Assembly: GCF_030272615.1 (NCBI RefSeq)
Contig: NC_081415.1
Coordinates: 109,636,406 to 109,700,405, forward strand
Direction: 5' to 3'
Length of the DNA stretch: 64,000 nt
Source of the DNA: Cryptomeria japonica
Taxonomy: Eukaryota > Streptophyta > Pinopsida > Cupressales > Cupressaceae
The notes below the pieces were generated by a model. The model was given only the letters and a program-made list of their open reading frames with translations. It had not been told where the DNA came from and ran no database searches. Within the stretch, counting starts at the first letter, position 1. Every line of letters begins with the position of its first letter. The position numbers and the translations under genes are program-made. This document shows positions 33,520-45,879 of this stretch, one piece after another.

Positions 33520-34650
33520 ATGCCTCAGTTACCAGATGAGCTTCCTGCTGGTGCAGGAGCAACCTCCTCTGTCGGTTGAGTAACTAGAGCATTCTCATCT
33601 ACTGATTGATCATCTGACTTCCTGACCCATTTCTTGATATGATCTTGTTGTATTTCATTGACCTTCTCTTTCCCTTTATCATTTGATCCATCATTTCTAA
33701 CCGGTGGATTTTTGCTTCTACAAAACTTAGCTATGTGTACAATCTCGTTGCATGCATAACATGTAACATTGTTCTTTTAAATTGCTTTGCTATAACCGGT
33801 ATAATTGCTTGACCTGCACTAATTAGCCATATGTCCAAATTTTCCACATGCATAACATTTAACATTCATTCTACAATCTTTTGTCTTATGACCATACTTA
33901 TTGCATTTAGAACATTGACCAGGAGTAGAATTATAGTTCTGATTTGCTCTATTTCTACATTGCCTAGCTATGTGACCAAATTTATCACAAACAAAGCATC
34001 TACAATTAAATTTGTAAGCATTAAGCTGCCTTACCGGTTCCTTCTAGTTTTGATCTTCATTTGCAGTACTGGAGCATTGACCTTGTTCAAATCCAAGTCC
34101 ACTGGAATCTCCATTTTGTCTTTGACTTTTCAATAATTCATCAAGTTGTGTTGAACTAACCTTGAATTTGTCCTTGTACTCACTTGCAATAGTCAGATCA
34201 TCTCTCAGAATTATCATTTGTCTCTCAAGTTCTTGTCCATTACATTGGGATTGCACTTAATCAGTTCTCAACATATAATTTTCATGAGCCAACCAGATGT
34301 ATTCTTTAGATTTGTCTTTCAGATATCTCCCAAGGTTTTCTTTATTCATCTTCTGTTCTTCAATCTCCTTTGACATCCTCATAGTTAGGGCTTTCATTTC
34401 ATTCCTCATGACCATATTCTCTCGACTCAGCTTCTGACATCTTTCATTAAGTGCATCTTTCTCTTCATTATCCTGATTTTGCAAAAGTTCCTTCCTCCTA
34501 GCTTGAACAGATGACAGCCTCTCCTATAGGATAAGAATGAATTCCTTGGAAAAATTCAATTCATCTTGTAACTTCAGGTTCTTCATCCTTTTAGCATCAT
34601 AATCTTCAAGTGCTACCTCAAGTTGTCTCTCCAAACTCATATCCATGGAT
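33520..34650 (-). pseudogene. ORF1 of element D: coiled-coil, four-CCHC gag-like protein
   Basis: The likely start is MDMSLERQLEVALEDYD near 34650, though the frame is open up to 34733 within the leader and LTR. The N-terminal 170 residues are heptad-rich (RMKNLKLQDELNFSKEF, ALTMRMSKEIEEQKMNKENL). Four knuckles follow between about 33990 and 33710: CFVCDKFGHIARQC, CSKCNKYGHKTKDC, CYACGKFGHMAN-stop-C and CYACNEIVHIAKFC. A basic then Ser/Pro/Ala tail ends near 33520. One frame holds at least from 34733 to 34044, with stops at 34524 (TAG), 34257 (TAA) and 34044 (TAG), all consistent with former Gln codons. Same plan as E's ORF1 but clearly diverged in sequence. Confidence 0.8.
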
Positions 34651-34700
34651 TCTGGATTCAGGATCTCCCTCAAGCTGTTAAAATTCCTCTGAGGCACAAG

Positions 34701-34712
34701 GCTTTGATACCA
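34701..34712 (-). other. primer binding site of element D
   Basis: The plus strand reads GCTTTGATACCA, the copia primer site with one substitution, 2 bases from the LTR. Confidence 0.85.
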
Positions 34713-34714
34713 AT

Positions 34715-35624
34715 TGTTGGAATCCAAGAACACTGAGAGAGAGGGGGGTGAATCAGTGTTCTACCAGAATATTCAATTTTAACATTATTATAACATGCAT
34801 TCACCAACTGATAAACCAGTACATATAAGATTGAAAGAAGTAAAGAAATTAATAAGCCAATCACACAAATGAATACCATAACACAAAGAATTATACGTGG
34901 AAAACCTCAAAGAGGAAAAACCACGGTGTGATTTGTGACCCACAATATCAATCCACTGGCCATATGAAAAGATATTACATAATATGGGGGCCTACACTTG
35001 CAAGAAGGATTATTGCCTAGAGCACACTACTCATCACAAAGGAGTCTCACTGACTACAGTCACTTTGAATAAGAAAACATAAAATTGAACTCATATAATG
35101 CATCTGCTATGCCTGATTGAGTTCCAGTTCAAGCTCTGACTATTCTGGTTCTAAAACCCTAAACCCTTACCAAAATAATTTCTTACATAAATGTCCTCAT
35201 AATCTTTGCATTGCATTCATTACAATCATGTCCTTACATATATCTCTTGTATCACAAAATGATCTAACCAACTGACCTATATACCCTTACAATCTTTCAT
35301 GCCTCATATAGGCTTACATAGATAATTACAAAATGAATATACATGTCGACTCAATACATATATACATAAATATGAAAATCAATTCCTGACTGTCAGATCT
35401 CCCAAATATGTCGGCCTCCAATACCGGTATCCTGTTGTAAGTCATGTCGGCCTTCAATGACAGTACCCAAAGAATCCTTCCTACTAGTGAAGATACCTGT
35501 CGATGCCAGTGTCGGTGCCGGTGAAGTGTTTGTCGGTAACAACCAAACCAAGAGATGAAAGTCGGAACATGTTGCCATCAATGACAACATATAAAACCAA
35601 TCAAATGAGTGTCAATTGCCAAGA
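34715..35624 (-). repeat. 5' LTR of element D
   Basis: 910 bp, running on the minus strand from TCTTGGCAATTGACACTC (35624; the expected TG is now TC) to GATTCCAACA (34715). The first 276 bp on the plus strand match the truncated 3' LTR at 18162-18436. The solo LTR at 57578-58538 is the same family. Confidence 0.88.
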
Positions 35625-35629
35625 GATCC

Positions 35630-37853
35630 AACCTTGTCAAACAACAGTCTTTCACTTAAGAAGAATCAAAACCAAGAATGTATATTGTGCTTCTTCTCAT
35701 TCTTGAAAGGAATATGATGAAAGAAAGATGGCAAATGAAGTCTCTAATTTCTACTCAAGTGTCTCCATGTCAATGTTGAAAACTATCTTAGACCACATTG
35801 ACGAAGATAATAATCTAGAACGTTGTGGAGATGGATGAAGAACATAATCCAAATACAAATATTTCTTCTCTAAAGATAGAGATGCCTCCTCCAAATGCTT
35901 CTCAAAAGTTTCCATACTCATTTCAAACTGTGATGAATGATCATGTAGAAAAAGAACAAGAGGGTATAAATGTTCCTCACAACAACTAAACAAGAAACAT
36001 CTCCATCAAAGAGAAGATGAATGCAATCAACAATTTATCCTAAATTTAAAATATGATACTCTATAAATAAACCTGCAATGTTTGTTAAGTGTTCATCACA
36101 AGTAGCCATATTTGAAAGATAATGTATGTTAGGTACTACACTGGATCACAACTAGCCATGAATGTGGCAACACAAGAATCATTAGAAGCAATATTAGATG
36201 AAGGAGATAGAATCATATTGATTTTCTTCATTAGTCATATTTATATGGAGTTAGGAGTTCATTTTTATAATTTTCCATTACATGAACACACATCAAGGAA
36301 AAAAGCAATCGACCACCACAAGATTTCCCTCCAATTAATCAAACACAACGAATTGGAATTGATTATTGTGAGTTAGGTGTTTAATTTGAGATTTTCCCAT
36401 TGCATGAATGCACATCAAGGAATAAAAGCAATCAACCATCATAAGATCACCCCCTAATTACTTAGCACTTTATGTTCAATGAAATTATAGGTGTCGCTTA
36501 CCAAAAAAATGAAGTAGAGTTGATCGTAGTGCATGCAAATGGTGGATTTTACCACGAAAATCAAATTATATTTTTTTGAAGAAATGAGATCAATCTAATC
36601 ACACTATGACAAACAACATGAAAAATTATGCACTTACAAAAAAAACTATATCAAAAAATGTTACAGTAGGAGCTTGAATGGAGCCTTGGAAGTTCCCAAA
36701 ATGAGAATGATTCAACAACATCCATGAAAATCTATAATTTTTAGAAAAACTAGGGACCAAAATCAAAACCCTGCAATTACACTACTAAAAAGAGAATGAA
36801 ATTCTTCCCCAAGTAAAAAAATTGTAAAAACATAGATTCCAAAATATTAAGTTGTGGTTTTTCAAAGATTGATTACAAAAATGAAAACTCAAATGGAGAG
36901 AGGTTGATTGATTAGGGGATCATCTTACTGATGTTAGCTTGAACACATCATGCTAATATAAACATGGCCAATGAGAAAAATATTCCCTTATATTGCCAAA
37001 ATATTTTATTGGTGGTGAAACCATAAGGAATATTATTTTCAATCAGAAATCATTACAATAAGAATTTGTGGTGGAATCTAAATATATTCCTACAATAAAA
37101 AATATTCACCCAAAGGTGTTGGTATATTCACTTAGGAAAAATATTTTTTTCAATCTTCTATATGTTAGCTAGAGAAATGTGGTAGTCTTAGATAAGCCTA
37201 TGGCATTGTACCGAGTAGTGTACATGCAAGTGCCTAGTAGGTACCAAATACCTTGCACTATATAGGGATTTCCTTGTAATTTTTTGAAAAATAATAAAAA
37301 ATATAATTATCCTTTTTTTAAACTAACAATACCATTTTCTAGGGGTTGACGCTAATACATGCAACCATACAATTGTATGGTTGATGGTGTGATAAGGGAG
37401 ACAATGTTTTTTAGGGCTCCAAGTAAAGTGCTTTGCTTTTGACAAATTGACGATCTTAATTTTATTGGTCTTATAAATGTGATGGTAGGGTCTATTTTGG
37501 CCCAAAATGCTCCAAAATTGCAACTGATTTTTGGATCTAGCAACCACCTCCCAACTTCAAACCCTTGGATATCTAACCTCACATATATGATTTGAAAACA
37601 ACAAAAGGCAAAGACAAATTTATTGAACACCCTAAACTCAATGATGAGTTTATATCTTCACCAACAAACTCCAAAATGAACACGCAATACAAAGACAAAG
37701 AGAAACCCCAAAATATGGTATTTGCATCAAGTGTTTATGTTTCTCCAAATCATTATTTGATGCAAGAGAAGATAATACTCAACTATTCAAGATCTACCTA
37801 AATATTTGTAACCTATATCTTTCAATAAAGACTAGCAAGAAGCATTCTCACGA
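35630..37853 (-). other. internal non-coding region of element H
   Basis: About 2.2 kb, AT-rich, with no coding homology on either strand. The longest open frames (35751-35993, 37352-37630) show no domain and no continuity. It joins 17822-18161 across element D. Confidence 0.6.
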
Positions 37854-37865
37854 GCTTTGATACTA

Positions 37866-38693
37866 TGTACGATTTGGTATAGAATGCTCTATACCATGCA
37901 AGATTTTGTTGAAGATTGTAGTCATCCAAGATCTAGGAACTACTATGAAAGCACAAGAAAGATTAAATATGAGAGAATAATTTTGTTCTATCAAAGAATG
38001 CAAATGATAGATTACTTACAATGAATTGTAATTTAATTAAAATAAAAAAGGGAGCCCCTTGGTTATATAGGCTAAGGTGAGACATAGGATTGTATAAAAT
38101 TATGGTACATGTCTTCAGCTTATGACTTGAGACATAAAGTGATAAGTATCCTATGTGTACCCTAAGTGAACTTAAGTAACTAGTGTGAATATGACCTAGG
38201 TGATGAACTAGCTAGGTAAAAATGTTGGAGTTGATAGTGAACCCCACAACTTTGAGAAATCACCTACAACTAAAAAAAAACTATTAAATCTAAAGAGAAA
38301 AAACTATTGATGTGTTCATGCTATCTTGAGAAGATAATTGATCCAATAAAGCATCTAATATTGAGATTAACTTCTAATGAATTGGATACAACCAAATTGA
38401 AAAGTGGGTGATTACAATAAATGAATGAAAGCTTATAAAACCAAAAGATCAAACCTGTGATCAAACCCTACGGGAGGATTAAGTTAGATCATGATAAGTG
38501 CTCTCATTCAATGACTTGCTTGACAACATGATCTAAAAATAGTTCAATCTAAATATATAGAAAAGAACTCCTAGTTTAGCTTTTAGCTTAAGTGTAATAA
38601 AGTAATAGGGTACCTAAGTAATTAATGATTGATTAATCAATTACTAAAATGGTTATCTAATTAATTCAACAAAACACCCCTTTCACACCAACA
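37866..38693 (-). repeat. 5' LTR of element H, carrying a solo LTR
   Basis: Matches 17444-17821 from TGTACGATTTGGTAT to CACACCAACA. It is longer by about 449 bp because of the insertion at 38223-38671. Without it, the two LTRs are 379 and 378 bp. Confidence 0.85.
38223..38671. mobile_element. probable solo LTR inside the LTR of element H
   Basis: 449 bp present in the right H LTR and absent from the left. It begins TGTTGGAGTTGA and ends TTAATTCAACA, giving the 5-bp terminal inverted repeat TGTTG/CAACA typical of an LTR. The target is A-rich (GGTAAAA/AAACACC), so the duplication cannot be read with certainty. Confidence 0.65.
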
Positions 38694-39180
38694 TCCATAA
38701 ATCTTGGCTAAAATTAGACTATAACATTTCAAATATCATCTATCATAAAATACCCCTTGAAGTGGCATAGAATCTAATATATTTTATCTTTGGGGTTACA
38801 AAGACTTCATGAAGAAATCAATGCCCCACTTTGATGAGTAAAATTTTAATTTTTTAATATTTAATTGACCAAAGTAGATAAATTCTATTAAATCCATTTT
38901 AATATTTAATTGGCTAAAATAAATAAATGCTAAAATTCTACAATTAAATATCAACTAAATTATATACTATTTGTTTTACCTTTGCTCACTCAAAAATATA
39001 AGAATAGGCTAATTAAATCCTCTAATTAAAAATAATTAGGAAGGGGGAGTTATAATAGATGCCCTCCCAATTCTCATGTCTATGTGTTCATATGTTGGTG
39101 TCAACATCGCATGCTTGTTAGTCTCATTTTTCAAAAAGCTATTGTGATTTCAAATGATAAGCTTCATGGTAGGAAATAGA
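38694..39180. other. AT-rich intergenic DNA
   Basis: No coding frame or repeat boundary seen. Confidence 0.5.
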
Positions 39181-39260
39181 TATGCCTGAGTTGGCCTAAT
39201 GGCACAAAGAACTTGTACTCTTGAAAGAGAAGTCACAAATTCAAATCCTACGAGGGGTAG
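39181..39260 (+). repeat. SINE-like tRNA-derived head (A and B boxes)
   Basis: TGGCCTAATGG (39192-39202) fits the Pol III A box. AATTCAAATCC (39238-39248) fits the B box with one mismatch, about 36 bp on. The order and spacing resemble the heads of plant tRNA-derived SINEs. I could not define a 3' end, tail or flanking duplication. Confidence 0.4.
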
Positions 39261-42095
39261 GGTATGCATGCCTCATTTGTAGCACAGTAAGTTGCCTCTT
39301 GCATGGAGTATGAGGTTCAATGTTCTTTGTCTAGGCTTTGTTCTAGCATTAGTGAAATGCAGGGATTTTGTTGAGGATGAGACAGTTGTAGTTGGTCCTA
39401 TGACTTGATAAATGCTTGTTCTCTTTGCCTTGTGCGAGACCCAGGTGGATTTCACTTCTTCAAGACATTGATCCTCTACAATCTGGATATTCTAGGCATC
39501 TTAATGATGATTGGACCTATGTTTGAATTCCTCTTCTCGTCTCTCATAATTATCTAGATGATATTGAGTGTTATAAATGTATGGTTGCTTGAAATATTAT
39601 GGATTAGTCTCAAAGCAAATTTTGTCTTATTTTCAAGAGTTTACTCTTGGGGATCAATTAATGCATGTGCAACATTATAAGTGAAAGACTATTTTGTATG
39701 GGTTATAGTTTGGCTTAGTAGGTCATATGTGTCCATGGCAGGTTGTCAAACCTAAATGTAGATCCTCTTTTACCACATTGCCTAACTTGATATACTCAGG
39801 AGTTGATTAAGGTCGTAACATTGTAATTCACTACTAATTGTTCTATGGGTCTCTTGTTATTGCATGTGGATTGTTGCTAATCTGAAATGGATAATTATAT
39901 GAGATATGCAAGATTTTTCTTTTTAATGATAAATGAGGTTTCATATGATTATATTTCCTCCTTGCATTGTGACTTTGTTTTCCAATGGATTTGACATTTG
40001 ATCATTTGACTTTGGATTTAATAATTCATATTCATGAAACATCTTTCTTCTTTTCTTCTTTTTAATTTTTTAATTTTCTAGTTCAGTTTCATGTCCTACT
40101 TTCACACTCTAATCCATTTTTATAACTTTTGATTTATCTTAAGAGACTCACACTGTCTTACCTCATAGGGATTACTCTTAAGAAATGCAATTAATTTATA
40201 TACTTAGGTGCATATGCATGCTTATCCATATCTAAAGTGAAGGAGGTCTAGAAGGTTTGTTCTTGACTGCCATTGGAGCATGGTAGTCCAAGCCTGGTTT
40301 CAAGTTCATCCCTATTTTAAAGAAAAGGAGGATTTGCCCTAATCCGATGTATTAGCCCAAAACTGTCCTCCCCTGGATGTCTTATTTTCTTTGTCTGAAA
40401 TATCTTATTCCCCTTGTCTCAGCCTGAGCAATGATGCTAGAGGAGAGGACCTGTTGTTTTGATAGCCAACACACTCCATGATATACAGCTGCAAGAAGTC
40501 ATCAAAATTGAGATGGCATTTGTAAGCTATAATATTTTCAAGTCCTTCATACTTTCATTAGCATTCATCACTGTTTCCCCTTGGTATTGTTTGAAAGACT
40601 TTTGAGTAGAAATTGTGTAGGGAAAAAGTAATCCACCTTTTTGATCATCATTGAGTTTCTAAGGTACATTTATTTTGTTCCCGAATCAGGAATACCATGT
40701 TGCCCATTAGTCTAATCACAGTCCGGTTTGCAGGGTGGTCTCATGTACTGTAATCTATACTGTAGTTCAAACACAGAGACAGATTCAAAGGGTAACAAAC
40801 ACAATGGACAACTCCGCTTTCTTCTGCTACTCCACAGCCTTACGATTTGGATGAACATTGAAGACTAACTATATGGGACAGATGTAATTTACCTCCTAAA
40901 CTTTTGGTGTTGAAACTATCTTTTGGATATCTTTCAGTACTTGGGATTTTCCTTGATTGGAGGAAAACACCTTTCAAATAGATATTAAACTAAGAATGTC
41001 CATATATAGGGTAACGGATGCATCTATTTTTTGGAAACAGGATTAATTTTACCATCTGTTCAAATTTTGAAGGTGCAAAATTCTGCCATGATATATCTAT
41101 TTTCATTTACACTGTTGCAAATGGCTTGGGTTGGTTTGAATTGTTTGCAACTGTTTTTTGATCGTATGCACAATTTTCTTAAAATAATAGGTGGTTGATT
41201 TTGTTGGGTAATCTTATTTTCTGTTAAACTTTCCGCGGGGTTTTCTTTTATTTCCTCTCCTCAATGCAGCATTTTCATTACAATGGCCTCAGCTGCACAG
41301 CCAAGCAATTTACTCTGATGATGGTGTTTCTCAATCGTGTAAACTATTCAGGGTTTATGTACCCTACTGGATAGAGGCTTTATAGAGCTTTGGATCTGTC
41401 TTTCATGTTGTTGCTTTTGATTCAAATGCAGTAAGGAAAACAGCTTGAAGGAGATCCAAGGTACAATTCTGATGCTTTTCTTGATACAGAGGGAACAATG
41501 GCCTTTTATTGTAAAATGACAACTTAGTTATTTTTAGCTAGCATGCAAATTTTGACTTAATGGCAATTTATTTTTCTTCATCTGTTCACCATTGAATTTC
41601 AATTGTAGAATATGATTTGCATGGTTCAAACAATTTCTTCTTTGATTATGATCTCCTTGATCAATGCTTTCTTGGTTCCATTTTTTGTTCTTCATCTTTC
41701 GCAACCCATTTGAAAAATCCTCTGGCTAGTCAGTGATACCAGATTTCTACAATTTTCTAGATTCAATTGTGTTCATGATTTTTTTTTGCATCAATCAGCG
41801 TTCTCTTGATTCCTCTTGCTAACATTTTTTATATTCATGATCTTCCCTACTTATCATGGTGCTTTTGCAAAGATTCATCAGGGTTCCCACTTTATAAACT
41901 GTGCATGTACTTTGTTTTGCGGTCCTTTGGCCCTGAAAATAGATTAAAATTTCAAAATAAGCCATGTTTTTTATGCCATTAAAATATTAAGAACAGTTTG
42001 GTTCTCAGGTTCTGTCACACCATCTACTGTTCAACAAAATTGTCTTGCTTGTAGCTATTTCAATCTCTCACAGCACTGTATGTTTTGATGACAGG
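39261..42095 (+). other. upstream region of the glycosyltransferase gene
   Basis: Without repeat boundaries I can recognise. Possible spliced 5' untranslated exon: acceptor TTGATTCAAATGCAG ending at about 41431 and donor ATCCAAG/GTACAA at about 41461 bracket a 29-base exon, and TTTTGATGACAG (ending 42094) would be the next acceptor, just before the start codon. These splice calls are by eye only. Confidence 0.3.
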
Positions 42096-43199
42096 ATGCA
42101 GATCAATTTATCTTTAGTCATGTCTGGCACAAGGTCTATTAAAAGAGATATAGAACTGAGGATCTTACTTATTTGGCTAATCGTTATGCCAACTTGTGCC
42201 CTTTTTATATACTTCCATGGCCTGAAAATATCCTACTTCTTCCGTCCCCTTTGGGACAAGCCACCAAAACCTTTTCGCTATATCCCCCATTTCTATGCAG
42301 AAAATGTGTCCATGGAGCATCTATGCAAAATGCATGGTTGGAAAATCAGGGACAATCCTAGGAATGTTTTTGATGCCATCCTATTCAGCAATGAGTTAGA
42401 CCTCCTCGCAATAAGATGGCATGAACTAAACCCTGTTGTAACAACATTTGTGATTCTTGAATCCAATACAACCTTCACAGGCCTACCAAAACCCTTAAAC
42501 TTTGCTATCAACAGAAAAAAGTTTGCCTTTGCAGAAGCCAAGGTGAAGTATGGAACTGCTACTGGATGGCCCCTGTCAAATGGACAGAGCCCATTTGTAG
42601 AAGAGGCATACCAAAGAGTAGTTTTGGATAGGCTGTTAAAGGAGGCAGGTGTTTCCAAAGATGACCTTGTAATAATGGCAGATGTGGATGAAATCCCAAG
42701 TGCCCACACCATAAACCTTCTCAGATGGTGTGATAACATACCTCCTATAATGCACTTACAGTTGAGAAACTACATGTACTCATTTGAGTTCTTTGTGGGT
42801 TATGACAGTTGGAGATCACAAATCCATGTTTACATGCCAGGAAAAACCAACTATGGACATTTTCGCCGAGCAGATGAGATTTTTGCAGATGCAGGATGGC
42901 ACTGTAGCTTCTGCTTTCGCTATATAAATGACTTCATATTTAAGATGAAATCTTACAGTCATGTGGATAGAGTGAAGTTTTCTTACTTTTTGGACCCTTC
43001 AAGAATACAGAACATAATTTGCAGTGGGGCAAATCTGTTTGACATGTTGCCAGAGGAATACTCTTTTCAACAGATAATTGCAAAGATGGGTTCCTTACCT
43101 CATTTCTTCTCTGCAGTGCATCTTCCTTCTTATCTCATCAGTCATGCTGACAATTTTAAATACCTTCTGCCAGGTGGTTGTGTTAGGGAATCTGAATGA
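42096..43199 (+). CDS. glycosyltransferase family 17 protein (GnT-III-like), intact
   Basis: 367 residues. The start is taken at 42096 ([18 protein letters not shown]), after a likely splice acceptor. Met at 42120 ([10 protein letters not shown]) is an alternative, and the frame is open to 42045. A membrane anchor at about residues 17-37 ([20 protein letters not shown]) gives a type II Golgi topology. The family-17 catalytic domain follows: [45 protein letters not shown], then the acidic motif [12 protein letters not shown], which probably binds the metal and nucleotide sugar, then [20 protein letters not shown] and [11 protein letters not shown]. Animal relatives add bisecting GlcNAc to N-glycans; plants are not known to make that structure, so the substrate is open. 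No frameshift or internal stop, unlike every other ORF here. AATAAA-like signals lie near 43442. Confidence 0.93.
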   Translation: MQINLSLVMSGTRSIKRDIELRILLIWLIVMPTCALFIYFHGLKISYFFRPLWDKPPKPFRYIPHFYAENVSMEHLCKMHGWKIRDNPRNVFDAILFSNELDLLAIRWHELNPVVTTFVILESNTTFTGLPKPLNFAINRKKFAFAEAKVKYGTATGWPLSNGQSPFVEEAYQRVVLDRLLKEAGVSKDDLVIMADVDEIPSAHTINLLRWCDNIPPIMHLQLRNYMYSFEFFVGYDSWRSQIHVYMPGKTNYGHFRRADEIFADAGWHCSFCFRYINDFIFKMKSYSHVDRVKFSYFLDPSRIQNIICSGANLFDMLPEEYSFQQIIAKMGSLPHFFSAVHLPSYLISHADNFKYLLPGGCVRESE

Positions 43200-44070
43200 T
43201 TGCTTTCCCATGAAGTTGGGAAGATCTTTTCTGCAATCGAAAGTTGGCTGAGACTGAAAAGCATATTCTGTCAGAATGTATGAAATGAAATACAATATTC
43301 TGTCAAAATTCTATGAAAGGATTGAACTGTTCTAACCTAATGACTTGCCCACACTTCCATGTATTGAGGTATTTTGATTTTTGTGTTCACTGTCAATTAA
43401 GATTGGTTAGCAGTCATTGAAATTTGTGCAGTGAATATATAGAATAAAAAATTGGTGGCAAATATTTAAATAAAAGGAAAGAAATTTGTCAAATAATATT
43501 TTTGGTAAGATAGAGTTACCTGTTTTTTTCACAGCTTATTTTCAATTTTGCTCCATTAAAATAGGGAAATATTTCAAATTATCTTTCTATCAATCGCTCA
43601 AATCCAAAGAAATAACACATAAACAACTTCAGAAACATGAGGTTGTTACATTTTTTTTTTTAAATGTGATAGAGACATACAACTATTTTAAATTATAAAG
43701 AAAACTTAATAAGGGTTTTTTCAATTATTATGCTGAACTTAGTAAACTTGAGAGGTGGTGCTTCTTAGTTTAGTTTTGGGATATCAAAAATTGAAGTTAC
43801 AATCTTTTTAAATTTTAGTGTCATCAATAATTTTTGTATTATTGTAAGATTTAGCATTTTATGTTTGACAATATCAATTGAAAATGGTTTGATAAAAATT
43901 TTATTTCTATGTTAATTAAGATGCATGAGTAAAATAGTATTTTGGATGGATTTGACATCCATACTCTTCACACTCCCACTATTTTTATGTGGTGATGTTG
44001 CTTTATAGATAAGATGTATCACAAATAGAACTATTAGACATAATACATATATGTTCAAGACTCTTCAATT
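43200..44070. other. 3' flank of the glycosyltransferase gene
   Basis: AT-rich, with no coding frame. The 3' untranslated region and poly-A site of the gene probably lie in the first few hundred bases (AATAAA at about 43443). Confidence 0.4.
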
Positions 44071-44230
44071 ATCTATGAAGTTATGTGAACAAGGGATCGA
44101 GAATACTTGAGATATTCAGTATATCAATTTCTTGTAGGGAATTGATATTTATCTATGAAGTTACATGAACAAGGGATCAAGAACACTTGAGATATTCAAT
44201 GTATAGATTTCTTATAGGGAATTGATATTA
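44071..44230. repeat. 80-bp tandem duplication
   Basis: ATCTATGAAGTTATGTGAAC at 44071 recurs as ATCTATGAAGTTACATGAAC at 44151. The two 80-bp copies differ at a handful of bases. Confidence 0.85.
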
Positions 44231-45879
44231 GTATCAAGTGTATTCATATAGAAGGATGCATTACTCCTCACTAAAGTAGGCTTGCTTTTAGTTTGAGAAT
44301 TATTTTGGGTCAATTGTGTATATGCTCTAACTGGAGACACATAAAATAAAATAAAAAATCATTACAATTGTCCTAACAATCGACCTCAATTTTTCCCATT
44401 GATAGGTGGATCTTCATTATATAATACTCTTATTATTTATTTCTCATTATTCCATTTTTTATTATATTATAATATTCATATCATAATATATATCACCTCA
44501 TTATTCTTCATTATATCATAGTATTATATTATTATTCATTTAATCCATTAAAATATATTCTATTATTAATTCATTTTCCAAATCTCCTACAAATCAACTT
44601 CATCTTCTATTTATCATCCCCAACTCCTATCAATCTCACTCATCTAATGCATGTGTGATAAACACTAACAAAATTTAAAATCATCTTTGTCCCAGATTCA
44701 TCCCATAATCTAGATTCACCGAGGATGCCTATTTAAGCAAAGCCCCTTTCCCATTTTGGGATCCATGACTTTGCATTCAAACTCTTTGCATTCATATCTT
44801 TCTGATATCGAGCAATATTATCTACATAAGATCTTGGTTTAAGGAGTGCAATGGAGTAGATTGTGTGATATGCATGTGTGTTCTTAGTTTAGATTTCAAT
44901 TTGCTTGTTGGGAAGTTGAATCTTTGATTCAAACAACCCATTTCCTCCATTTACAATTGACATGCCCGATGGAACAGACAATCTTTGTCCTTTCATTGAT
45001 TTCCTTTAATTATGTTTTCTATAATGTGCAATCATTTCTTGCAATGCCTTTAAGTGCTCTGTCTAGCTCCCATGTTTTGCATTCAACCAAATAGCTTGCA
45101 TGCTTGGTCTTCGCTTACAAATAACGCATCATTTCAGTTCATGCATTCTATAAAAGGTCAACAAACCTTGTTCATGCTACCACGTTTTGCATCTGAATAA
45201 ACATTTAATGAGCCTCCGCTATATCTGCAGACTTTGCATTCTTTCAAGCAGTTTGTATGCTTTGTCTATGTGCTCACCTATCCTGCCCAGACAGCTCAGG
45301 TTTCAAGCATACATATCTCCATTTTGTGTTTTTGTGGATTAAGACTTTTGTTATGGCTCATGTATTCAGCTAAAAGTTTCTAATGCCTTTTTTTATCAAC
45401 AAAATTTATTCGGTGCATATCCTGCAATTTATGGCAATCTGGTAAACTGTTCATAACGCCTTTTTTATATATTGTACCATGCAATGACTCCTCTCTAAGG
45501 CATCCTGGAAAGCTATTAATATGTTGTTTCAAACACTTGCCTAAGAACAGCTAAAACTGCCCATGTTTCCACTCCCACATTGTTATTTATGTAATCTGTT
45601 TTAAAACCCCTTCCCTATGTGTGGCTACATGTTTTTAATTATGCCGAGAGTTATGTTGAGAGGCGTTCTATAATGTCATCAAAACCCCTTCCTTACGTGA
45701 GGCTGAACCTTTGCCATCATACCTTTTTGCATGCAAGACTTTAAATGGATTTGTATTCTTGGTGTTTAGTATTTTAGAAGAACATTTATTTTACACATGA
45801 TTCTCTTCTATTATAAGATATCTCTCAAACATATTTTATATATATTTTGTTAATATAAGTATACTAGTCTTCTCTTAGT
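44231..45879. other. AT-rich sequence, no gene seen
   Basis: No open frame with protein character. Part of it may be the LTR of element L, whose left edge I could not find. Confidence 0.4.

Larger units (their letters stand above)
18162..35624 (-). mobile_element. pol-less two-ORF LTR retrotransposon D, host of G, F and E
   Basis: Bracketed by a perfect GATCC duplication (18157-18161 and 35625-35629). The 5' LTR is 34715-35624, the 3' LTR is cut to 18162-18436, and the primer site is 34701-34712. Coding order on the minus strand is coiled coil, four CCHC knuckles, then a second ORF without similarity to pol. The second ORF is split by element E (25239-32495), and its end, the polypurine tract and about 635 bp of the 3' LTR are missing at the G/F rearrangement. 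Same family as E by gene order and residue-level similarity in both ORFs. Confidence 0.88.
17444..38693 (-). mobile_element. non-coding LTR element H (LARD-like), containing element D and its inserts
   Basis: The outer LTRs lie at 17444-17821 and 37866-38693. The primer site beside the right LTR (37854-37865, GCTTTGATACTA on plus) and a polypurine complement (CCCCCTTAAG) beside the left LTR give a minus orientation. The flanks are TTCAT (17439-17443) and TCCAT (38694-38698), four of five matching. Internal sequence is 17822-18161 plus 35630-37853, about 2.6 kb, with no coding homology. This makes H a large non-autonomous derivative dependent on proteins from elsewhere. Confidence 0.82.
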
